Of a stretch of DNA of 5,021 bases, positions 1-5,021 are shown in pieces. This stretch comes from Desulfobacterales bacterium (GTDB lineage Bacteria > Desulfobacterota > Desulfobacteria > Desulfobacterales > C00003060), in assembly GCA_030613145.1 (NCBI GenBank), contig JAUWMM010000184.1, positions 1-5,021 of the forward strand, given 5' to 3'. The position numbers were made by a program, and so were the translations under genes. The notes below the pieces were generated by a model, which worked only from the letters and a program-made list of their open reading frames with translations, made no database searches and was not told where the DNA came from. Numbering within the stretch: position 1 is the stretch's first letter; every line of letters starts with the position of its first letter.

Positions 1-30
1 TGCTCGGGGGGTAGAAGTGTAATTGTTATT

Positions 31-293
31 ATATCAGCAATTCTAATTCTGACCATAAGGTCCATAGAACACAGGAAACTGGAAATCCGAAGCACGAAAT
101 CCGAAATCCGAAACAAATTCAAAATCCGAATGCTCAAATGTCCAAAAGCATAATCCTTTCTTTAAGATACGGAGTTTTGGGTTTCGGTCATTTGAATTTC
201 GTGAATTTGGTCATTGTTTCGAATTTCGATATTCGAATTTCGAGTTTTTTGAATTCGAAACCGAAGAAATTCCAAAATTAGAATCGCTGCTAT
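31..293. repeat. Imperfect inverted-repeat (MITE-like, non-coding) element
   Basis: The two ends form terminal inverted repeats. Bases 31-51 match the reverse complement of 273-293 at 18 of 21 positions; the core is AGCAATTCTAATTCTG on the left against AGCGATTCTAATTTTG on the right. A second, looser pair of arms lies inside: about 82-147, rich in GAAATCC/CCGAAA words, against about 174-242, rich in GAATTTCG/TTTCGG words. The centre, about 148-173, is unpaired. No reading frame of useful length exists inside, so it cannot encode its own transposase. No convincing target-site duplication is visible. It could be a miniature transposable element moved in trans, or a dispersed palindromic intergenic repeat that folds as RNA or DNA. 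I recall similar AT-rich 'AAATCCGAAA...TTTCGG' repeats from uncultured anaerobe genomes, but copy number cannot be judged from one window. Confidence 0.62.
82..114. repeat. Short-word direct repeat (GAAATCC units)
   Basis: The heptamer GAAATCC occurs at 82-88, 96-102 and 103-109, the last two in direct tandem, and each is followed by GA or CGAA. Its complement-like form GAATTTCG recurs in the opposite inner arm at 221-228 and 235-242. The short-period pattern suggests that the inner part of the 31-293 element grew by slippage or duplication of one short word and then diverged. Confidence 0.5.
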
Positions 294-297
294 TTTG

Positions 298-326
298 TTG
301 ACTTCATAGCCAGAATTTTATATAGT
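298..326 (+). promoter_or_regulatory. Predicted sigma70 promoter for the phosphatase gene
   Basis: A TTGACT -35 box (298-303) lies exactly 17 bases before a TATAGT -10 box (321-326). Each hexamer matches the consensus at five of six positions with ideal spacing. Transcription should start near 332-335, almost on top of the GTG start at 336. The -35 box lies 5 bases beyond the right end of the inverted-repeat element, so the promoter is outside that element. An overlapping AT-rich tract (TTTATAT at 328-334) could offer a slightly later -10, but without a matching -35. Confidence 0.6.
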
Positions 327-335
327 TTTTATATC

Positions 336-1115
336 GTGGATCTGGGAAAAATCAGTGATATTGGCATTGCGGCTGCGGCTCGGGCAGGCGAAATCCTTCG
401 CAGTTACTGGGGTAAAACCCATACAGTAGAAAAAAAAGGCGACATCAACCTTGTTACCGAAGCCGACCTGGCTTCTGAAAATGCCATCATCCAGCTTATA
501 CGGGCTGTATTCCCGGACCACAGCGTGCTGGCCGAAGAAAGTGGCGTAATCCCGGGGACAGACGCCTATGAGTGGATCATAGACCCCTTGGATGGAACTA
601 CAAATTTCGCCCATCACCTACCCGACTTCAGTCTCTCCATTGCCTTTGCTTCTAAGGGAGATATTGTATTTGGCGTAGTCCTGAATCCGGTTACCGGAGA
701 ACTCTTTTGTGGTACCCAAGGTCGGGGTGCTACGCTCAACGGCCGACCCATTAGAGTCTCCAGCACAAAGGCTATTGGTGAGAGTTTGCTGGTCACGGGT
801 TTTCCCTATAACCTCCAGTCCGTGATCCGCCCCCTGATTTACCGGTTTGAGCGATGTCTAATGGCTGCCCAAGGAGTTCGCCGACTGGGCTCCGCGGCCT
901 TGGACCTGTGTTATGTGGCATGCGGCAGGTTTGACGGTTTCTGGGAACAAAACTTGGCTCCGTGGGATACAGCAGCAGGCATGATCATAGCCCAGGAAGC
1001 AGGGGCAATAATCTCTGATTTCTCAAATGAACCTTACAATATTGACAAGAAAGAAATTTTGGCAACAAATGGCCTTGTCCATCAGGAAATGACTGCGTTG
1101 TTGACCTTATCATGA
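336..1115 (+). CDS. Inositol monophosphatase family protein (SuhB-like)
   Basis: A complete 259-residue cytosolic protein of normal family length. Members are Mg-dependent, lithium-sensitive phosphatases that hydrolyse inositol 1-phosphate; some bacterial members act on fructose-1,6-bisphosphate, NADP or other sugar phosphates, so the substrate is not settled. The metal-binding signature is intact: Glu67-Glu68 in LAEESG, Asp83 and Asp86 in DPLDGTTNF (83-91), and Asp211 in the WDTAAG motif (210-215). Asp44 in VTEAD and the conserved RRLGSAALDL stretch (182-191) are also present. GTG at 336 is the only usable start before the conserved N-terminal helix; in frame upstream there is no ATG, GTG or TTG before a stop at 279-281. 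There is no Shine-Dalgarno sequence, and the predicted promoter places the RNA start only a few bases before the GTG. The stop overlaps the next ATG in ATGA. The family assignment is secure; a specific SuhB role, such as transcription antitermination, is not shown. Confidence 0.95.
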   Translation: MDLGKISDIGIAAAARAGEILRSYWGKTHTVEKKGDINLVTEADLASENAIIQLIRAVFPDHSVLAEESGVIPGTDAYEWIIDPLDGTTNFAHHLPDFSLSIAFASKGDIVFGVVLNPVTGELFCGTQGRGATLNGRPIRVSSTKAIGESLLVTGFPYNLQSVIRPLIYRFERCLMAAQGVRRLGSAALDLCYVACGRFDGFWEQNLAPWDTAAGMIIAQEAGAIISDFSNEPYNIDKKEILATNGLVHQEMTALLTLS

Positions 1116-1309
1116 AAAGAACGATTCTTAATTCAAAGCTCCTGGCCGACAAGTTAGACTGTTTTGGACACTACGACCATGACGACACCATTTGCCGGAA
1201 TTGGTGTCAGTTAAACATTCGCTGCGCTATTGTCCAGCATCAGCATGAAGAGCTTGAAATACTGGAAGATCTTTTCGACGCTGAGCTGGAATTAGACAGG
1301 GTGCAATAG
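1112..1309 (+). CDS. Small cysteine-motif protein of unknown function
   Basis: A 65-residue protein I cannot name. Residues 17-38 carry an ordered pattern: Cys17-Phe-Gly-x-Tyr-Asp, then Cys28-x3-Cys32-x5-Cys38. Four cysteines in this spacing suggest a small zinc or iron-sulfur knuckle; the 'CFGxYDxxDxxC' start resembles short cysteine motifs in many uncharacterised small proteins, but that is from memory. The C-terminal 25 residues (HQHEELEILEDLFDAELELD) are acidic and probably helical. There is no signal peptide or membrane segment. The ATG overlaps the phosphatase stop by ATGA, and no Shine-Dalgarno sequence precedes it, so translation probably depends on ribosomes finishing the upstream gene. 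Its last 83 bases overlap the convergent Fe-S gene, but all four cysteines are encoded before the overlap (Cys38 codon at 1223-1225). The ordered motif and tight coupling argue that it is real. Confidence 0.68.
   Translation: MKRTILNSKLLADKLDCFGHYDHDDTICRNWCQLNIRCAIVQHQHEELEILEDLFDAELELDRVQ
1227..1309. other. Convergent 3' overlap with inverted-repeat structure
   Basis: These 83 bases encode the C-terminal end of the small cysteine protein (plus) and of the Fe-S protein (minus). The register makes the wobble base of each gene the middle codon base of the other, which limits silent change. The ends mirror each other: CTATTG (1227-1232) and CAATAG (1304-1309) contain the two TAG stops. Further in, CCAGC-A-TCAGC (1234-1244) can pair with GCTGAGCTGG (1280-1289) around a 35-base loop. 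A T-run (1311-1315) follows on the plus strand. This could serve as a weak two-way transcription end, but the loop is large and the stem short, so the terminator role is only a possibility. Confidence 0.35.
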
Positions 1310-2603
1310 CTTTTTCTACCAGCACCAGGGGGTGGCAAACCCCGATTTTTCCTGCCAGGCCGCGTCGGCTTATCCCCTCTGCAAACTGCAGAAGACACCC
1401 CGTGCAACCTGTAACAATCTTATCGGGTTGCGCCTTTTCGAAGTCCTCCATGCGCCGCTCCAGGATTTTCATCGATAGTGGGAAGTGAGAACGGTTAAAA
1501 TCCCCTCCGTGGCCACAACATTGGCCGGGGTGGGAGGCTTCCACCAATTGCAGCCCGGGTACAGCCTGAAGGAGTTTCCGTGGGGCCTGGGTGATTTCCT
1601 GCCCAATCCTTAGATGACAAGGATCATGATAGGCAACCCGCAATGGCTTTGTGCCATTCTGGCGCCCCGTCGGCTCAAGGGCTTTAAGATACCCCTCAAT
1701 ACCAAGATGGTTCACCAGAAAGGTCATGGCATCCATGTGCTTCCGGGCCATTGAATCTGCAACATCATGGAATGAAGGGTCATCCGCAAAGAGCGACGCA
1801 AGGGCCTTCAAGTGTGATCCGCAGGAAGCACACACGGTCAAAATGGCATCAAGCTCCAGAGATTCAAACACTTTGATATTCTTTTTGGCCAGTTTTCGTG
1901 CAGTCTTAGTATCACCAGAAACGTAGGCAGGCAGCCCGCAGCAACCTTGGTCTTCCGGTACGACCAGGGTTGCTCCCACACGTCCAAGGATCCGCACAAG
2001 GGCCCGCGCAATATCCGGGAAGAGATAGTTGGCGCCGCAGCCCACAAAGAATCCAATCCGCGGGCCTTCAGCATTTGCGGCAGGTTCGGGTCGGAAGGCA
2101 TCCAGAAAGGGAGTCCAGGCAATGGGAGGGACCGTGTTCCTTTCGGTGAAAAAGGATAGGGGAAATCGAAGATGGAGTCCGCTCGTCTCTGGGATTTTTT
2201 TGCACGCCAGTGCCTGAAGGAGCGCACCACCCTTGAGCAGGGCCCTCGCGGACAAGCGCCCTTCCCTAACGCTCCTAAGCACACTATTTTGGGGCTCACC
2301 TCTCTTTTGGTCCTCAAAGAGCCGCCGGCGACCCAACTGGATCAGGAGGGTGGTCTCAACCCTGCTTGCACAAACCTGAGCGCACGCTCCGCAAAGAAGA
2401 CATCGCGAAAGGATTTCTCCAAGACGGTCTGACCACCTCATGGTTCCAGTTTCAACAGATTCCAGCAGGGCCAACTTGCCCCGGGCTACATCGTCTTCTC
2501 GAAAGGTGGCCTGATAGACTGGACACACGCTCATGCACTGGCCGCACCGCTTGCATCTATTGAGATCGGTTTCCATCCCCATACTCATATCATTCGAGAT
2601 CAA
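1227..2603 (-). CDS. GlcF/GlpC/HdrD-type iron-sulfur protein (4Fe-4S ferredoxin plus two CCG domains)
   Basis: A 458-residue cytosolic electron carrier of the family that includes the Fe-S subunits of glycolate oxidase, D-lactate and glycerol-3-phosphate dehydrogenases, and heterodisulfide reductase HdrD. An N-terminal ferredoxin module carries two cluster motifs: Cys17/20/23/27 followed by Pro, and Cys68/71/74/78, where the usual Pro after the last Cys is Ala. Two CCG (DUF224) domains follow: Cys189, Cys221-Cys222-Gly, Cys258-x2-Cys261; and Cys329, Cys362-Cys363-Gly, Cys400-x2-Cys403. All ligand cysteines are present, so it should bind its clusters. The longest start is TTG at 2603, overlapping the kinase stop as TTGA with a weak GGAAG four bases upstream. 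ATG codons at 2588, 2582 and 2576 are alternatives with no good ribosome site, all before the first cluster. No FAD-linked partner (GlcD-like) is seen. About 30 residues follow the last conserved block (HPLVLVEKA) and run into the convergent small gene. The exact dehydrogenase is undecided. Confidence 0.93.
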   Translation of the reverse strand: MISNDMSMGMETDLNRCKRCGQCMSVCPVYQATFREDDVARGKLALLESVETGTMRWSDRLGEILSRCLLCGACAQVCASRVETTLLIQLGRRRLFEDQKRGEPQNSVLRSVREGRLSARALLKGGALLQALACKKIPETSGLHLRFPLSFFTERNTVPPIAWTPFLDAFRPEPAANAEGPRIGFFVGCGANYLFPDIARALVRILGRVGATLVVPEDQGCCGLPAYVSGDTKTARKLAKKNIKVFESLELDAILTVCASCGSHLKALASLFADDPSFHDVADSMARKHMDAMTFLVNHLGIEGYLKALEPTGRQNGTKPLRVAYHDPCHLRIGQEITQAPRKLLQAVPGLQLVEASHPGQCCGHGGDFNRSHFPLSMKILERRMEDFEKAQPDKIVTGCTGCLLQFAEGISRRGLAGKIGVCHPLVLVEKAIAPCLIPAQRRKDLPVFQALHADAGQ

Positions 2604-4159
2604 ATGGCTTCCAGTCCCAGAATCTCCCCTATTTTTTCAGACAGCTGATTAATACTAAAGGGCTTCTGAATAAAACCATCACAGCCGCGATTCAATATTT
2701 CCGTGGCTTCACCATCTATGCTATAGCCACTTGAAAGCAGAACCTTTACATTAGGGTTGATCCCCTTCATTCGGTCATATGCCTCGCCACCACCCATGTT
2801 GGGCATAACCATGTCCAAAAGGACTATGTCTATATCGCCCCAGTTTTTTCTGTAAACATCGATGGCTTCTTTTCCATCCCTGGCAATAAGGACCCGATAA
2901 CCCATGGCCTCCAACAATGCCTGTGCAACTCCAAGGATGACATCTTCGTCGTCTACCAGGAGGACCGTCCTGGTTCCCTCAATAGACTGCTCAGCAGTTC
3001 TGACAGCTTTCCAGGCCTTTCTTTCTGATGCAGGCAGATAAACACTGAAAGTCGTCCCTTGCCCTTTCTTTGATTGCACATCAATATATCCGCCATGGCC
3101 CTTTATAATGCCGTAAGCAGAAGCCAAACCAAGGCCTGTGCCCCGGCCCATCTCTTTGGTCGTAAAGAACGGATCAAAGATGCGCTCCATAGTTTCTTCA
3201 TCCATACCTTTGCCCGTGTCAGTAACCGTTAACAGGACATAGTTGCCGGGTTTAGGATCATAGGGTTTGTCCTTGATATCCTTGTGGGTGACATACATGG
3301 TTTTCAGGATAAGATCCCCACCGCCGGACATGGCATCTGCTGCATTTACAAACAGATTCAAAAGCACCTGCTCTATCTGCCTATTGTCTGCCTCTATAGA
3401 AAATAAATCTTCGGCAAGCTCTCGACGAATCGTAATCTCCTTTCTGGTCCTGCCAAAGGCCTCAGCGGTCTCTTCCAATAATTGGTTCAGGTCAATCGGC
3501 TTGACTTCATACCTGCCCTTCCTGGCATATCCAAGGAGGTGTGAGGTAAGTCTGGCTCCGCTTTGAACCTGCTTTTGAATGTTTCTTAGCCGTTCATAAT
3601 GCGGGTGTGTGGGATCGATATCCAGAAGCATCAAGGAGATATTTCCCTGAATACCCATGAGCAGATTGTTAAAGTCATGGGCGATGCCGCCTGCAAGGGT
3701 ACCGATCGCCTCCATCTTATGAGCCTGTCTGAGTTGGGTTTCAAGCTTCTTTCTCTCTTCCTGAGCCCCCTTGCGTTCGCTTTTCAATCTTTTTTGATCA
3801 ATGGCATTTTTCACCGTCTTTAGCAATTCCTCATGCTCAAACGGCTTTGTGAGATAATCGTTCGCTCCACTTCTCAGCGCCTTTACGGCCGATTCTGTGG
3901 AAGCATGCCCGGTTATCACAATGACCAAGGTATCCGGACTTTGACGCTCTATGTAATCCATGACCTGGAAACCATCCATATCCGGCATTACCATGTCAAG
4001 TAACACAAGGTCGAAACTATTTCCGGCTAAATATTCTATGGCCTCTCTGCCACTATTACCTGTATGTATATCATAGCTCTGACCGCTCAATAAGGCCTTC
4101 AGGCTGTCACACATACGGGGTTCATCATCAACTATCAGTATTTTGGACATATAAGACAT
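2600..4159 (-). CDS. Soluble hybrid histidine kinase, receiver-HisKA-HATPase-receiver
   Basis: Residue numbers count from the upstream GTG at 4162 (520 residues). Receiver 1 (6-118) has Asp12/Asp13, phospho-acceptor Asp56, Thr84 and Lys106. A charged, probably coiled-coil linker (about 119-150) leads to the dimerisation domain with the phospho-accepting His162 in GGIAHDFNN. The ATPase domain is complete: N-box Asn269/Asn273 in [10 protein letters not shown]1 box DTGKG (315-319), F-box DPFFTTK (330-336) and G2 box GRGTGLGLA (339-347). Receiver 2 (398-515) has Asp404/Asp405, Asp450, Ser478 and Lys500. There is no PAS, GAF or membrane segment, so input probably comes as phosphate on receiver 1 and output may leave through receiver 2. 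I chose ATG 4159 because AGAGGGAG (4169-4162) sits just upstream and overlaps the GTG itself; ATG 4150 ([10 protein letters not shown]) is also plausible. The gene lies 95 bases after a similar kinase and its stop overlaps the Fe-S gene start. Confidence 0.95.
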   Translation of the reverse strand: MSYMSKILIVDDEPRMCDSLKALLSGQSYDIHTGNSGREAIEYLAGNSFDLVLLDMVMPDMDGFQVMDYIERQSPDTLVIVITGHASTESAVKALRSGANDYLTKPFEHEELLKTVKNAIDQKRLKSERKGAQEERKKLETQLRQAHKMEAIGTLAGGIAHDFNNLLMGIQGNISLMLLDIDPTHPHYERLRNIQKQVQSGARLTSHLLGYARKGRYEVKPIDLNQLLEETAEAFGRTRKEITIRRELAEDLFSIEADNRQIEQVLLNLFVNAADAMSGGGDLILKTMYVTHKDIKDKPYDPKPGNYVLLTVTDTGKGMDEETMERIFDPFFTTKEMGRGTGLGLASAYGIIKGHGGYIDVQSKKGQGTTFSVYLPASERKAWKAVRTAEQSIEGTRTVLLVDDEDVILGVAQALLEAMGYRVLIARDGKEAIDVYRKNWGDIDIVLLDMVMPNMGGGEAYDRMKGINPNVKVLLSSGYSIDGEATEILNRGCDGFIQKPFSINQLSEKIGEILGLEAI

Positions 4160-4161
4160 CA

Positions 4162-4169
4162 CTCCCTCT
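4162..4169 (-). promoter_or_regulatory. Shine-Dalgarno site for the receiver-kinase-receiver gene
   Basis: Read on the minus strand, AGAGGGAG is followed by TG and then ATG at 4159. Its last G is also the G of the in-frame GTG at 4162, which makes that GTG an unlikely start. It fits ATG 4159 with short spacing, or ATG 4150 with long spacing (11 bases after GGAG). Confidence 0.55.
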
Positions 4170-4254
4170 ACGAACCAAGGGCTTGCACAAAAGCAACATA
4201 CCCTTATGGCATCTCAGTTTGTTTTACATGCAAATGAAAGCCTTTCCTCTGGCC
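4163..4254 (-). other. Gap between the two kinase genes, no strong signal
   Basis: The stretch is moderately AT-rich. It contains the ribosome site at its downstream end and a small 11-base palindrome (GAAAGGCTTTC on the minus strand). I see no convincing -35/-10 pair and no terminator hairpin with a T-run, so the default reading is an intra-operon spacer. Confidence 0.4.
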
Positions 4255-5021
4255 CTATCCTTGATCCAACACCTCTCTCACTTTCTCGAGTATATCTGTG
4301 AGCCGATATGGCTTACCGATAAACCCGGCAGCACCGGATTCGAGCATTTTCTTCACCTTGTCGTCCTTCGGATAACCGGTGGCAATGATCACTTTGATTT
4401 CCGGGTCAATCTTAAGAAGCTCCTGCAAACACTTATAGCCACCCATACCAGGCATGCCTATGTCCAAGACCACCAAATGAATCCGGTCCTTTTCCAGCTT
4501 ATAGATCTCGATGGCACTTTCTCCACTTTCAGCCGTGATGGTAATGTAACCATATCTGTTTAACATATCTTTTTCAATATCCAGCAGGGTTTCTTCATCA
4601 TCCACAAGAAGTATTGTTTCATGGCCGCCACGAATGTCTGCTTCTTCTTTGGGCTCTACTTCTTGCACTACGTCGTCTGCATCTAAGACTGGAAAATAGA
4701 TCCTGAAGACCGTCCCATGGCCGGGTTCACTGTTACACGTGATGAAGCCGCCATGAATTTTCACAATACCGTAGACCATGGCCAGACCAAGCCCAGTTCC
4801 CTTGCCTATTTCCTTTGTGGTGTAAAAAGGCTCAAATATACGTTGTACGGCCTCCTTGTCCATGCCATGACCGGTAACAGAAATGGTAAACAGGACAAAT
4901 TTCCCGGGTGTGGCTCCCAAATGAGTCGCACAATATTCTTTATCCAAAACAGTGTCTTCCTTTTGAAAAATAAGTTTACCCCCATCCGGCATGGCATCCT
5001 TGGCATTTACCCCCAGATTCA
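4255..5021 (-). CDS. Hybrid histidine kinase, C-terminal part (HATPase domain plus receiver), 5' end beyond window
   Basis: The frame is open through the window edge, with 254 residues visible. It begins inside the ATPase N-box (NLGVNAKDAMP, from 5019), so the ATG at 4992 is an internal Met, not the start; the dimerisation domain and any sensor lie outside. The F-box (EPFYTTK) and G2 box (GKGTGLGLA) are normal. The G1 box reads SVTGHGM instead of the usual DTGxG: the adenine-contacting Asp is Val (GTT, 4878-4876). A linker rich in Asp and Glu leads to a C-terminal receiver with all key residues by visible numbering: Asp140/Asp141, phospho-acceptor Asp186 in VLDIGMPGMGG, Thr214 and Lys236. The next gene follows after about 95 bases on the same strand, with no clear terminator between, so co-transcription is likely. 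Without the 5' end, the signal it senses is unknown. Kinase ancestry is certain; whether it still binds ATP normally is doubtful. Confidence 0.93.
   Translation of the reverse strand, partial: NLGVNAKDAMPDGGKLIFQKEDTVLDKEYCATHLGATPGKFVLFTISVTGHGMDKEAVQRIFEPFYTTKEIGKGTGLGLAMVYGIVKIHGGFITCNSEPGHGTVFRIYFPVLDADDVVQEVEPKEEADIRGGHETILLVDDEETLLDIEKDMLNRYGYITITAESGESAIEIYKLEKDRIHLVVLDIGMPGMGGYKCLQELLKIDPEIKVIIATGYPKDDKVKKMLESGAAGFIGKPYRLTDILEKVREVLDQG

Noticed and set aside
82..147. CRISPR array suggested by repeated GAAATCC words
   Set aside because: The repeat unit is only 7 bases, spacing is irregular, there are no unique spacers of constant length, and no cas genes are present; the pattern belongs to the inverted-repeat element.
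21..299. Target-site duplication (TTGTT at 23-27 and 295-299) flanking the repeat element
   Set aside because: The copies are not at matching distances from the two ends, and five bases in AT-rich DNA is expected by chance.
318..617. 99-residue minus-strand frame opposite the phosphatase start
   Set aside because: It is antisense to a conserved phosphatase gene, has no domain or motif, and its end runs into the promoter; it is a shadow frame.
1838..2317. 159-residue minus-strand frame inside the Fe-S gene
   Set aside because: It lies wholly within the Fe-S gene in another frame, has no recognisable motif, and the Fe-S frame accounts for the region with intact CCG motifs.
4163..4254. Internal promoter (TTGCAT ... 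CATAAG on the minus strand) between the kinase genes
   Set aside because: Both boxes are poor matches and the spacing is about 19 bases; not enough to call.
4183..4563. 126-residue plus-strand frame across the end of the partial kinase
   Set aside because: Mostly antisense to the receiver domain, with no motifs and no ribosome site; a shadow of the receiver coding sequence.
4255..4992. Reading the partial kinase as a complete 245-residue gene starting at ATG 4992
   Set aside because: The frame continues upstream to the window edge and encodes the first part of the N-box (NLGVNAKDA). The Met is part of that motif, so the gene is cut by the window.

Overview
The window is about 5 kb of bacterial DNA with moderate GC content and an AT-rich first 335 bases. 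The protein styles suggest an anaerobic bacterium of the Desulfobacterota (the former sulfate-reducing Deltaproteobacteria), probably uncultured. The clues are soluble hybrid kinases of the '[11 protein letters not shown]' type ending in a receiver domain, a GlcF/GlpC/HdrD-type iron-sulfur protein with two CCG domains, and an AT-rich palindromic intergenic repeat built from 'GAAATCCGAA'-like words. This assignment is inferred from protein style, not from a marker gene.

Layout. Bases 1-335 hold no gene. Most of this stretch (about 31-293) is an imperfect inverted-repeat element with 21-bp ends matching at 18 positions. A strong-looking sigma70 promoter lies just outside its right end. On the plus strand a complete inositol-monophosphatase-family gene (336-1115) follows, with its GTG start only a few bases past the expected transcription start. 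A 65-residue cysteine-motif protein (1112-1309) overlaps it by ATGA. The remaining genes are on the minus strand and read toward these two. In transcription order they are: a hybrid histidine kinase cut by the window edge (ATPase domain plus receiver, 5021-4255), a complete receiver-kinase-receiver protein (4159-2600), and a GlcF-like Fe-S protein (2603-1227) whose start overlaps the kinase stop by TTGA. The Fe-S gene and the small cysteine protein converge and overlap tail to tail by 83 bases.

How the genes may work together. The two kinases are adjacent and similar in design, and the second has no membrane segment or input domain other than a receiver. Together they look like part of a phosphorelay, but no HPt or DNA-binding output is visible. 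The Fe-S protein is probably translationally coupled to the second kinase and has no flavoprotein partner in the window, so it may be an electron-transfer subunit made together with the signalling proteins. The phosphatase and small protein form a separate convergent unit. The most notable points are the missing G1-box Asp in the partial kinase, the 83-base convergent overlap, the MITE-like element next to the promoter, and the unrecognised small cysteine protein. I see no complete new defence, mobile or biosynthetic system here.
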